DNA of 64,000 nucleotides. Origin: Bacillus sp. Marseille-Q1617. GTDB taxonomy: Bacteria; Bacillota; Bacilli; Bacillales; Bacillaceae_B. The position numbers were made by a program, and so were the translations under genes. Location: NCBI RefSeq assembly GCF_903645295.1, contig NZ_CAHJXM010000003.1, forward strand, positions 434,001 through 498,000, in the 5' to 3' direction. The first letter of the stretch is position 1. Each line of letters starts with the position of its first letter. Positions 56,827-64,000 of this stretch are shown piece after piece. The notes under the pieces were generated by a model. It saw only the letters and a list, made by a program, of their open reading frames with translations. It had not been told where the DNA came from and searched no databases.

Positions 56827-57336
56827 ATGAGCAAGCAACGTGTATCTAGACGTCAATTCCTTAACTATACACTTACGGGTGTAGGCGGTTTCATGGCTGC
56901 GGGAATGCTAATGCCAATGGTTCGATTCGCTGTCGATCCCGTGTTGAAAACTTCAGCAGCAGGAGACTTCATAGCGACGAAGCAAAAAGTGTCAGAAATA
57001 ACTAATGAGCCTGTTCGTGTCGACTATTCTTATGAACAAAAAGATGCGTGGTACACATCAGAAGTAACTCAAACTGCATGGGTCTATAAGAACAAGGAAG
57101 GTAACATCATTGCTCTTTCACCAGTATGTAAGCATCTTGGATGTACAGTCAACTGGGCCGGAGACAAGAATAATCCTAATATGTTCTATTGCCCTTGTCA
57201 TGGTGGTCTGTATGAGAAAAGCGGTAAAAATGTACCTGGTACACCACCAACAGCACCGTTGGATACATATCCGACCAAAGAGAAAGACGGTATTTTATAC
57301 CTTGGACAACCTGAACCAAATAAATATGTTAAGTAA
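56827..57336 (+). CDS. qcrA: QcrA, Rieske iron-sulfur subunit of menaquinol:cytochrome c reductase
   Basis: The 169-residue protein has a twin-arginine signal-anchor (VSRRQFLNYTL with a hydrophobic helix at about 15-35) and a Rieske fold. CKHLGC (about 103-108) and CPCHGG (about 121-126) bind the 2Fe-2S cluster; GTPPTAPLD is the Pro loop. It passes electrons from menaquinol to cytochrome c on the outer face. ATG 56827 follows GAGGGGGG; longer frames are rejected. Confidence 0.96.
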   Translation: MSKQRVSRRQFLNYTLTGVGGFMAAGMLMPMVRFAVDPVLKTSAAGDFIATKQKVSEITNEPVRVDYSYEQKDAWYTSEVTQTAWVYKNKEGNIIALSPVCKHLGCTVNWAGDKNNPNMFYCPCHGGLYEKSGKNVPGTPPTAPLDTYPTKEKDGILYLGQPEPNKYVK

Positions 57337-57349
57337 GGGGGCGTAATCT

Positions 57350-58024
57350 GTGCTGAACAAAATCTATGACTGGGTTGACGAGCGTTTGGACATTACGCCT
57401 TTGTGGCGAGATATTGCGGATCACGAAGTACCTGAACACGTAAACCCGGCGCATCACTTTTCTGCGTTTGTTTACTGTTTCGGCGGTTTGACATTCTTCG
57501 TTACCGTAATACAGATACTATCAGGTATGTTCTTGACTATGTACTATGTACCTGATATTAAAAACGCTTGGGAATCTGTGTATTATCTGCAAAATGAAGT
57601 AGCATTCGGGCAAATTGTCCGTGGAATGCATCACTGGGGAGCAAGTTTGGTTATCGTAATGATGTTCTTACATACACTACGTGTATTCTTCCAAGGTGCA
57701 TACAAAAAACCTCGTGAATTAAACTGGGTTGTAGGAGTACTTATTTTCTTCGTTATGTTAGGGCTTGGATTCACCGGATACCTTTTACCGTGGGATATGA
57801 AAGCGCTATTCGCGACGAAGGTTGGGATTGAAATCGCAGCAGCTACACCATTCATTGGTGAGCAAGTGAAGATCTTATTAGCAGGGGATTCGACAATTGT
57901 CGGTGCGCAGACACTAACACGTTTCTTCGCTATCCACGTATTCTTCCTGCCTGCAGCTTTACTTGGATTGATGGGAGCTCACTTCCTGATGATCCGTAAG
58001 CAAGGTATTTCAGGACCGCTATAA
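57350..58024 (+). CDS. qcrB: QcrB, cytochrome b subunit
   Basis: The 224-residue b6-type cytochrome has four membrane helices. Haem-binding His pairs are in GMHHWGAS and the fourth-helix RFFAIHVFFLP, and Cys43 (FVYCFGG) is the residue to which an extra haem is covalently attached in B. subtilis QcrB. Starts at GTG 57350 behind AAGGGGGCG. 13 bases after qcrA, same operon. Confidence 0.96.
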   Translation: MLNKIYDWVDERLDITPLWRDIADHEVPEHVNPAHHFSAFVYCFGGLTFFVTVIQILSGMFLTMYYVPDIKNAWESVYYLQNEVAFGQIVRGMHHWGASLVIVMMFLHTLRVFFQGAYKKPRELNWVVGVLIFFVMLGLGFTGYLLPWDMKALFATKVGIEIAAATPFIGEQVKILLAGDSTIVGAQTLTRFFAIHVFFLPAALLGLMGAHFLMIRKQGISGPL

Positions 58025-58071
58025 GATACGATTCAATATTAATTAACCTAAATTAGAAGGAGGGGGACACT

Positions 58072-58848
58072 ATGCATCGAGGAAAAGGGATGAAGTTTGT
58101 AGGTGATTCTCGTGTACCTGCAGACAGAAAACCGAATATTCCTAAAGACTATTCGGAGTTCCCTGGAAAAACAGAAGCTTTCTGGCCAAACTTCTTATTG
58201 AAAGAATGGCTGGTTGGAGCTGTTTTCCTAATCGGTTATCTATGTTTAACGATCGCACACCCGTCACCGCTGGAACGTGTTGCCGATCCGACAGATACCG
58301 GGTATATTCCATTACCAGACTGGTATTTCTTATTCTTATACCAATTACTTAAATACACATATGCATCTGGACCTTATAACGTTATCGGAGCATTCATCAT
58401 TCCGGGAATCGCTTTTGGTGCGCTGCTTCTTGCACCATTCATCGACAGAGGACCTGAGCGCCGTCCTACCAAGCGTCCATTTGCAACAGGATTTATGCTT
58501 CTAGCTCTTGCAGCTACGTACTTCTTAACTTGGGAATCCGTTGCGACTCATGACTGGGAAGCAGCGAAAGAACAAGGTAAGATCGTAGCGGAAGCAGAAA
58601 TCGACAAAGAAGCTGAGGGCTACAAAATCTATGCTGATGCGAAAAACAGCTGTATCACATGTCACGGTGAAAACATGACAGGTGGAGCTGCTGCACCTTC
58701 TTTAGTAGGGACAGGATTAAAGCCTGAAGAAATTAAAGAAATCGCTAAAAATGGTAAGCCGCCTGGCATGCCGGCAGGCTTATTCAAAGGCACGGATGAA
58801 GAGCTTGATAAACTGGCTGAATTCATTTCCGGCTTAAAAGCAGAATAA
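58072..58848 (+). CDS. qcrC: QcrC, subunit IV-cytochrome c fusion
   Basis: The 258-residue protein joins a subunit IV-like membrane part (about 40-165; PDWYFLFLYQLLKY) to a C-terminal class I cytochrome c domain with haem motif CITCH (about 197-201) and axial Met in KPPGMPAGL. This b/c fusion is typical of Bacillus. Haem attachment needs ResABC, encoded at the start of this window. Start ATG 58072 has AAGGAGGGGG. Last gene of qcrABC. Confidence 0.96.
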   Translation: MHRGKGMKFVGDSRVPADRKPNIPKDYSEFPGKTEAFWPNFLLKEWLVGAVFLIGYLCLTIAHPSPLERVADPTDTGYIPLPDWYFLFLYQLLKYTYASGPYNVIGAFIIPGIAFGALLLAPFIDRGPERRPTKRPFATGFMLLALAATYFLTWESVATHDWEAAKEQGKIVAEAEIDKEAEGYKIYADAKNSCITCHGENMTGGAAAPSLVGTGLKPEEIKEIAKNGKPPGMPAGLFKGTDEELDKLAEFISGLKAE

Positions 58849-58852
58849 TAAG

Positions 58853-58886
58853 AAAAAGAGCCAGCATTCGTTGGCTCTTTTTTTCT
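58853..58886 (+). terminator. Intrinsic terminator after qcrABC
   Basis: AAAAGAGCCAGC pairs with GTTGGCTCTTTT, four-base loop ATTC, followed by more T. Confidence 0.9.
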
Positions 58887-58919
58887 ACACTAAGACCCAA
58901 TTTAGAAAGGGGCAAGAAG

Positions 58920-59519
58920 ATGATTTCTTGGCTTTTCTCCTTATTGACGAATAAGACATTTCTATGGCTACTGCTCATCATTAATCTATTGGGGACAATA
59001 TACGGCTATGTATGGTACATGCCTCAGCTGAGGAATACACCGGAGCAATTTATGATTTTCGTACCGGACAGCCCCACGGCAAGTCTCTTTTTTTGCTTAG
59101 TACTTGTCGCATTCTTGTTAAGAAAGAATTGGCCGCTCTTTGAAGTTCTTGCACTTATCACTTTATTTAAGTACGGCGTCTGGGCAGTCGTTATGAACCT
59201 GCTGACACTCTGGGTAAGCGGCGAACTGCCTTGGGAAGGATATATGTTGATGGCTTCCCATGGAGCAATGGCAATTCAGGGCATCCTATATTCATCATTT
59301 TACCGGGTAAAATTATGGCATTTGGCTGCCGGTGCCCTTTGGACCCTGCATAATGACATGATTGACTATGTTTACATGCAATTCCCTGTTTATTCCAAGC
59401 TGTTTCTTTACATACAGAATATAGGGTATTTCACTTTCTGGCTAAGCATTGCATCGATTGCACTAGCATATTACTTCACACAAAAAACGCCGCGTTCCTC
59501 ATTGCACCCCAACTTTTAG
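58920..59519 (+). CDS. ypjA: YpjA, DUF1405 membrane protein
   Basis: The 199-residue protein has about six membrane segments and matches DUF1405 (YpjA) in length and place after qcrC. MVWYMPQL-type and HGAMAIQGILY segments are seen, but no enzymatic motif. Function unknown; the fixed link to qcrABC and ypjB is seen across Bacillus. Starts at ATG 58920 after GAAAGGGG. Confidence 0.82.
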   Translation: MISWLFSLLTNKTFLWLLLIINLLGTIYGYVWYMPQLRNTPEQFMIFVPDSPTASLFFCLVLVAFLLRKNWPLFEVLALITLFKYGVWAVVMNLLTLWVSGELPWEGYMLMASHGAMAIQGILYSSFYRVKLWHLAAGALWTLHNDMIDYVYMQFPVYSKLFLYIQNIGYFTFWLSIASIALAYYFTQKTPRSSLHPNF

Positions 59520-59588
59520 TAGGTTTTTTTTGGTCTACTCTTGTCCACCCCTTCATACACTTTATTAGTAGTTTTAGGGGGGACAAGT

Positions 59589-60377
59589 ATGAAATTCTTG
59601 AAAGCAGTGTTTATCGTATTATTTTTATTTTCAGTACCGCAACTAACTCTAGCAGATCACGCTCCGTCTCCAGTGAATGAACTTGACGATATCGCCGATC
59701 AAGCACTCCAATTGACCAAAGCCGGAAAATACGAAGAAGCAAAACATTTATTGAACTACTTTTCCGAAGAGTTCACCGCACAAAGCATGCACCAGTCGTT
59801 TTCGATGGATGAGTTAAGAATCCTGACGATATCACATAATTTGGCATTAGAAACCATTAACCAGGCCAGTGCCGGCATTGAGCAAAAAGTAAATGCTGTC
59901 ACAAGGTTCCGGTTAGTTATGGATGCATTATCGAGTCATTACCAGCCCCTATGGGTTGAAATGGAAGATCCCCTCATGGAAGCTTTTAAAGGGGTTAAAA
60001 CGGCAGCTGAAAGTGGAAACAGTGAACGGTATCATACAGAGCTGAATATGTTTTTAGCTAAATATAACATCATCCAGCCGAGCATCAAACTGGATATACC
60101 CGTGGATCAGGCTCAGGCCCTTGACGCAAGGATAACGTATCTGGATCACTATCGCCAGCAAGTGCTGGAAAGCACGGATGCAATGGCTGAACTAACAACC
60201 CTTCAAACGGATCTTGAACACCTTTTTGAAAATAAAAAGGAAGATGAGGCTGACCCATCTCTATGGTGGGTAATCATTTCTACCGGGAGTATCATTGTTT
60301 CTACATTATCTTACGTAGGTTGGAGAAAATATAAAGGTCAGGGAGAAGAACGTACATCAGAGCGGCAAAAAAATTGA
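59589..60377 (+). CDS. ypjB: YpjB, sporulation-associated membrane protein
   Basis: The 262-residue protein has a signal peptide (about 1-22), an extracytoplasmic helical domain (about 30-220), a C-terminal membrane segment (about 229-246) and a basic tail. Length and position match YpjB, a SigF/sporulation-linked protein of Bacillus. ATG 59589 follows TAGGGGGGAC; the upstream in-frame extension lacks a signal and is rejected. Confidence 0.82.
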   Translation: MKFLKAVFIVLFLFSVPQLTLADHAPSPVNELDDIADQALQLTKAGKYEEAKHLLNYFSEEFTAQSMHQSFSMDELRILTISHNLALETINQASAGIEQKVNAVTRFRLVMDALSSHYQPLWVEMEDPLMEAFKGVKTAAESGNSERYHTELNMFLAKYNIIQPSIKLDIPVDQAQALDARITYLDHYRQQVLESTDAMAELTTLQTDLEHLFENKKEDEADPSLWWVIISTGSIIVSTLSYVGWRKYKGQGEERTSERQKN

Positions 60378-60436
60378 CAGAATCTTTATAGCAATATAAA
60401 ATTTAACTATCTGAACAGCTGGAGGTTTTTTAAACA

Positions 60437-61117
60437 ATGATGAGTTTCCTAATATACTTTTTACTCATTGCCCTAATACCCATATGGGCGCAAATGCGTG
60501 TGAAAAGTACATTTAAAAAATACTCGAGAGTGGCTACAACATCGGGTATGACCGGCAGGGAAATGGCCAGAAAGATATTGGATGAGAATGGCCTATTTGA
60601 TGTGAAGGTAGTGGAGGGAAGAGGGTTTCTTAGTGATCACTACAATCCGATTTCAAAAACAGTAGCATTATCACCTGATAATTATCATGGTCATTCAGTT
60701 GCGGGTGCAGCAGTGGCAGCCCATGAGGTAGGCCACGCAATCCAAGACGCTGAAAGCTATGCGTTCCTTCGGTTCCGACATGCTTTGGTGCCGGTCGCCA
60801 ATATCGGTTCGAATATGTCGTGGATATTCCTGCTCATCGGAATGTTTACTCAAATGACAGGGATGTTCCTTCTGGGAATCATTTTGATGGCGGCAGGTGT
60901 GGTTTTCCAATTAATCACTCTTCCTGTTGAATTCAATGCATCATCCCGTGCGATGAATCAAATCGTGACACTGGGATTGATCCGGAATGAAGAAGAGCGG
61001 CATGCAAAGAAAGTACTGAATGCAGCAGCGATGACATACGTGGCAGCAGCGGCTGTGGCTGTAATCGAACTGTTAAGACTTGTATTGATCTTTACAGGTA
61101 TGCAGGGTGAAGATTGA
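60437..61117 (+). CDS. YugP-family zinc metallopeptidase
   Basis: The 226-residue membrane peptidase has zinc motif HEVGH (AAHEVGHAIQDA, about 96-107), an N-terminal membrane anchor and two more hydrophobic regions (about 125-165) plus one at the end (about 195-220). LSPDNYHGHSVAGAAVAAHE is the family signature. Substrate unknown. B. subtilis YugP is encoded elsewhere, so its place in the ypjAB cluster is particular to this lineage. CTGGAGG lies before the ATG. Confidence 0.88.
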   Translation: MMSFLIYFLLIALIPIWAQMRVKSTFKKYSRVATTSGMTGREMARKILDENGLFDVKVVEGRGFLSDHYNPISKTVALSPDNYHGHSVAGAAVAAHEVGHAIQDAESYAFLRFRHALVPVANIGSNMSWIFLLIGMFTQMTGMFLLGIILMAAGVVFQLITLPVEFNASSRAMNQIVTLGLIRNEEERHAKKVLNAAAMTYVAAAAVAVIELLRLVLIFTGMQGED

Positions 61118-61136
61118 TATTTAAATAACTGTCAAT

Positions 61137-61158
61137 GCCAGGCTGATGGCCTGGCTTT
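61137..61158 (+). terminator. Intrinsic terminator after the YugP-type gene
   Basis: GCCAGGC pairs with GCCTGGC, short loop, followed by TTTTAT. Confidence 0.75.
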
Positions 61159-61166
61159 TATGTTGA

Positions 61167-61204
61167 AAAATCCTCAAAGGCAAATGCCTGAGAGGATTTT
61201 TTTC
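61167..61204. terminator. Second terminator hairpin, mainly for ypjC
   Basis: AAATCCTC-A-AAGGCA pairs with TGCCT-GA-GAGGATTT, A-rich before and T-rich after. Located between convergent genes; it can serve both strands. Confidence 0.7.
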
Positions 61205-61234
61205 ACTTTGTCACCCTGCTCGATGTACAAAGTG

Positions 61235-62104
61235 CTAGTCGTGAAGTGGATTTTTGTCTGCATCCAATGTGAACCCTTCCCCAAGTACGTCATGAACGAC
61301 GGTAACAGAGACAAAGGCATGGGGGTCTACAGCTGTAATGATATTTTTAAGCCGCACGATTTCATTTTTGCCCACCACACAATAGAGTACTTCACGGTCC
61401 TGCTTTGTAAAGGAGCCGTGACCTCTTAAAACCGTAACCCCACGGTCCATTTTTTCATTAATCACACCAGCTATTTCTTCATGATGATCAGAAATGATCA
61501 TAGCCCCGCGCGCAGAATAGGCACCCTCCTGCATGAAGTCTATGACTTTTGCAGCGACGAATACAGCCACTAGTGTGTACATTGCTTCTCTATATTCCAG
61601 GTAAGTGATAAGGGAGGCGATGATGACCACGGCATCGAACATAAACATCGTTTTCCCCATACTCCAGCCTATGTATTTATGAACTAATCTGGCGATAATA
61701 TCAACACCGCCGGTCGTGCCTCCATATCTGAAAATGATCCCTAAACCGATTCCGATGAAGACACCTGCAAATAATGCTACAAGAAATAAGTCATCCTCAA
61801 GATGTATCTCCATTTGATATCGTTGAAAAATCCATAGGAATACAGATAAACTTACAGTCCCGATCACGGTGTAATAAAAAGCCTTCTTTCCAAGGAGCTT
61901 CCAACCGATAAAAAACAGAGGTAAATTGAGGGCAAGGTTAGAATAGGAAGGATCGATATTCAATAGGAAATAAAGAATCAAAGTAATACCCGTAAATCCG
62001 CCCTCGGCAAGCTCATTCTGCATATTGAAGTGAACAAGGCCAAAAGCAAAAATGGCTGAACCTAATAAGATAAAAAAGATGTTTTTCAAACGTAATTCAA
62101 GCAT
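61235..62104 (-). CDS. ypjC: YpjC, YitT/DUF2179 membrane protein
   Basis: The 289-residue protein has five or six membrane segments in its first 200 residues (GGFTGITLILYFLL, then FIGIGLGIIFRYGGTTGGVDIIARL) and a C-terminal soluble DUF2179 domain (about 215-285; GVTVLRGHGSFTKQDREVLYCVV). This is the YitT family, thought to be transporters of unknown substrate. The minus-strand ATG at 62104 has AGGAGGGAC. It is opposite to its neighbours, as in B. subtilis. Confidence 0.88.
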   Translation of the reverse strand: MLELRLKNIFFILLGSAIFAFGLVHFNMQNELAEGGFTGITLILYFLLNIDPSYSNLALNLPLFFIGWKLLGKKAFYYTVIGTVSLSVFLWIFQRYQMEIHLEDDLFLVALFAGVFIGIGLGIIFRYGGTTGGVDIIARLVHKYIGWSMGKTMFMFDAVVIIASLITYLEYREAMYTLVAVFVAAKVIDFMQEGAYSARGAMIISDHHEEIAGVINEKMDRGVTVLRGHGSFTKQDREVLYCVVGKNEIVRLKNIITAVDPHAFVSVTVVHDVLGEGFTLDADKNPLHD

Positions 62105-62256
62105 TGATGATGTCCCTCCTTTGTTGGGTGGTGTCTCGTTGACAGAGACATTATATAGGAAGAGTTTTAAAGTGGCAATCCTTAAACGTAATATTTGTAA
62201 ATGTGATAAGATTTAGCTAACATGATAAAAGATGATGAAGGAGTGTGTCTTTCAAG

Positions 62257-62613
62257 ATGGCGAACAAAAAATCAATGGATCAATTGCAATCTGAAGTTGA
62301 TCAATACATAAGTCAATTCAAAGAAGGCTATTTCAGCCCGTTGGCGATGATGGCCAGATTAACTGAAGAGCTGGGAGAACTTGCAAGGGAAATTAACCAT
62401 TATTATGGTGAAAAGCCCAAGAAACATACAGAAAAAGAAAAAACGGTGGAAGAAGAACTTGGCGATGTTTTATTTGTTCTCATCTGCCTTGCTAATTCTC
62501 TGGATATCAGTCTGGAAGAAGCTCATAAGCGGGTGATGCATAAGTTCTCTACTCGCGATAAAGATCGTTGGACAAGAAAAGAAGAAGGAGATGAAGGATA
62601 TGGAACAAATTAA
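62257..62613 (+). CDS. ypjD: YpjD, MazG-like nucleotide pyrophosphohydrolase
   Basis: The 118-residue protein has the MazG helical metal site: [12 protein letters not shown] (about 31-42, ExxE) and [16 protein letters not shown] (about 61-76, ExxD). It would hydrolyse (d)NTPs or related nucleotides to monophosphates. ATG 62257 fits the family start although AAGGAG (62238-62243) is a little far; GTG 62245 is the alternative. It overlaps dapB by 14 bases. Confidence 0.88.
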   Translation: MANKKSMDQLQSEVDQYISQFKEGYFSPLAMMARLTEELGELAREINHYYGEKPKKHTEKEKTVEEELGDVLFVLICLANSLDISLEEAHKRVMHKFSTRDKDRWTRKEEGDEGYGTN

Positions 62614-63370
62614 GGTCGCCATTGCAGGCCCAAGGGGGAGAATGGGGAAGGAAGCGGTTGAACTCGTTCAACATACCTCGCATTTCACGTTGATTAGTGT
62701 GATTGACCATAAAGGGGAGGCAAATCTTGACGTTCCTGTTTATAAAGAAATAGCAGAATGCTTCCGGGCGGAAACACCACATGTCCTGATCGATCTAACC
62801 ACGCCGGAAGTCGGTTACCTGCATACGAAAACGGCCCTGGAATACGGTGTAAGACCGGTTGTCGGGACCACAGGCTTTACGGCAGAGGAACTGAATGAAC
62901 TAAAGGAGCTTGCGGAATCAAAGAAGTTGGGCTGCATCATTGCGCCAAATTTTGCCATTGGAGCGGTTTTGATGATGAAGTTTTCGCAGATGGCCGCAAA
63001 ATACTTTGATGACATTGAAATCATTGAACTCCATCATGATCAAAAACTCGATGCTCCCTCGGGGACAGCGGTAAAAACAGCTGAGATGATTAAAGAAGTA
63101 AGGGAAGCGAAGACACAGGGACACCCTAATGAAAAAGAAACCCTAACTGGTGCAAGGGGAGCCAATATTGACGGTATGCATATCCATAGTGTCAGACTGC
63201 CCGGTTTAATTGCCCATCAACAGGTAATGTTCGGTGCTGAAGGACAGACCCTGACCGTGCGTCATGATTCATATAATAGAGCAAGCTTCATGTCTGGAGT
63301 AAAGGTATCAGTCGATACGGTCATGTCTCTCGATACTTTAGTGTATGGACTGGAAAATATTTTGGATTAG
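62600..63370 (+). CDS. dapB: 4-hydroxy-tetrahydrodipicolinate reductase
   Basis: The 256-residue enzyme of lysine and diaminopimelate synthesis (also source of spore dipicolinate) has the nucleotide loop [10 protein letters not shown] (about 8-17), VVGTTGF, and the catalytic motif [15 protein letters not shown] (about 142-156; His-His and Lys). ATG 62600 has AAGGAG nine bases upstream; ATG 62591 abuts that site and is rejected. In operon ypjD-dapB-mgsA-bshB1. Confidence 0.95.
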   Translation: MEQIKVAIAGPRGRMGKEAVELVQHTSHFTLISVIDHKGEANLDVPVYKEIAECFRAETPHVLIDLTTPEVGYLHTKTALEYGVRPVVGTTGFTAEELNELKELAESKKLGCIIAPNFAIGAVLMMKFSQMAAKYFDDIEIIELHHDQKLDAPSGTAVKTAEMIKEVREAKTQGHPNEKETLTGARGANIDGMHIHSVRLPGLIAHQQVMFGAEGQTLTVRHDSYNRASFMSGVKVSVDTVMSLDTLVYGLENILD

Positions 63371-63382
63371 AGGGTGAAGCTC

Positions 63383-63790
63383 ATGAATATCGCTTTGATT
63401 GCTCATGATAAAAAAAAGGATGACTTAATCCGCTTCGTTTTGGCATATAAACCGGTTATTGAGAAGCATTCTCTCTTTGCTACAGGTACTACAGGAAAGA
63501 GAATTTCCGAAGAAACCGGATTATCCGTTCATCGTTTCCGCTCAGGACCGTTAGGAGGAGATCAGGAAATCGGGGCATATATAGCCAATGACAAAATGGA
63601 TCTTGTCCTGTTTTTCAGAGATCCGTTAACAGCACAGCCTCACGAGCCTGATGTTTCAGCCCTGATTAGACTGTGTGACGTATATTCTGTCCCGCTGGCG
63701 ACTAATATGGGAACAGCAGAAGTATTGGTGAAAGGGCTGGAAAGAGGAGATATAGAGTGGAGAGGCGTAAAGAAAGAAAGGGAGGATTAA
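63383..63790 (+). CDS. mgsA: Methylglyoxal synthase
   Basis: The 135-residue enzyme converts dihydroxyacetone phosphate to methylglyoxal, relieving phosphate stress. [12 protein letters not shown] (His and Asp, about 3-14), [19 protein letters not shown] and [13 protein letters not shown] (His) are complete. ATG 63383 after GAGGGTGAAG; GTG 63374 lies within the site. Methylglyoxal detoxification uses bacillithiol, made with the next gene. Confidence 0.96.
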   Translation: MNIALIAHDKKKDDLIRFVLAYKPVIEKHSLFATGTTGKRISEETGLSVHRFRSGPLGGDQEIGAYIANDKMDLVLFFRDPLTAQPHEPDVSALIRLCDVYSVPLATNMGTAEVLVKGLERGDIEWRGVKKERED

Positions 63791-63791
63791 A

Positions 63792-64000
63792 GTGGCAGAA
63801 ATGCAAGTAGATATCCTTGCCTTTGGTGCACATGCCGACGATGTTGAAATCGGCATGGGAGGGACACTGGCTAAATATGCAGAAGCCGGAAAGAAGATTG
63901 TCATATGCGACCTGACCCAAGCGGAACTTTCATCCAACGGTTCAGTATCCATAAGGAAACGTGAAGCAATGGATGCGGCCAGGCTTCTTGGGGTAATGGA
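63792..64000 (+). CDS. bshB1: BshB1, bacillithiol biosynthesis deacetylase (partial)
   Basis: Only the first 69 codons are present; the gene runs off the window end. [19 protein letters not shown] carries the zinc motif HxDD of LmbE/PIG-L deacetylases, and [13 protein letters not shown] is typical of BshB1. The enzyme removes acetate from N-acetylglucosaminyl-malate, the second step of bacillithiol synthesis. GTG 63792 follows GGGAGG; the nearby ATG 63801 is too far from it. Confidence 0.92.
   Translation, partial: MAEMQVDILAFGAHADDVEIGMGGTLAKYAEAGKKIVICDLTQAELSSNGSVSIRKREAMDAARLLGVM

Noticed and set aside
61160..61429. Plus-strand open frame opposite the end of ypjC
   Set aside because: Antisense to a well-supported YitT-family gene and overlaps its terminator.

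Overview
The window is a stretch of chromosome from a spore-forming Bacillaceae species (Bacillus in the broad sense, Firmicutes). Gene order follows the Bacillus subtilis resA-to-bshB1 region almost throughout. Strong AGGAGG-type ribosome binding sites, several TTG/GTG starts, intrinsic terminators and sporulation/germination genes (spoIVA, sleB, ypeB, prsW, cotJABC, ypjB) support this. I see no phage, plasmid, CRISPR, rRNA or tRNA. The species cannot be named from sequence reading alone.

Layout. (1) 1-7624: end of resA, then resB-resC (cytochrome c maturation), the two-component pair resD-resE, and the ECF sigma factor sigX with anti-sigma rsiX behind a SigX-type promoter. (2) 7847-9916: an M23/LysM cell-wall protein, an FMN riboswitch controlling the riboflavin transporter ribU, and a convergent ferredoxin gene. 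(3) 10143-19324: ypbB-recQ-ypbD-ypbE, ypbF, a convergent cotJABC spore-coat operon, a CBS/ACT protein, a membrane protein, phosphoesterase ypbG, a CarH-type B12-binding MerR regulator and the MecA paralogue ypbH. (4) 19642-27145: glutamate dehydrogenase gudB, bacillithiol disulfide reductase ypdA, asparaginase, prsW and the germination pair sleB-ypeB. (5) 27300-37719: PilZ protein ypfA, ypfB, cmk, plsC, S1-type ypfD, fni, ypzI, yphA/yphB plus a small partner, der, gpsA, yphE and yphF. (6) 37970-46313: spoIVA, hbs, folE-mtrB, the menaquinone genes hepS-menG-hepT, ndk and cheR, interrupted by dispersed repeats. (7) 46555-53089: aroC-aroB-aroH-hisC-tyrA-aroA, lacking the trp genes that sit between aroH and hisC in B. 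subtilis. (8) 53194-64000: an unrecognised gene, ypiA-ypiB-ypiF, the menaquinol:cytochrome c reductase qcrABC, ypjA-ypjB, a YugP-type peptidase, ypjC, and ypjD-dapB-mgsA-bshB1 (cut by the window end).

The genes work together in recognisable modules: respiration (res genes, menaquinone synthesis, qcr), aromatic amino-acid synthesis with TRAP (mtrB) nearby, thiol redox balance by bacillithiol (ypdA, bshB1), membrane lipid synthesis (plsC, gpsA, fni), and spore formation and germination.

The least expected content is non-coding. A roughly 130-base element with imperfect terminal inverted repeats occurs four times between genes (24046, 39604, 40566, 45276). Two copies carry a second palindromic element of about 120 bases, nested in opposite orientations, and a diverged stand-alone copy of the second element lies near 24288. 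Other points worth a look are a near-perfect intrinsic-terminator hairpin inside the fni coding sequence, a B12-photoreceptor-type regulator, an orphan strong Shine-Dalgarno sequence in the spoIVA leader, and an unrecognised gene between aroA and ypiA. No wholly new multi-gene system was found; this is mostly core chromosome.
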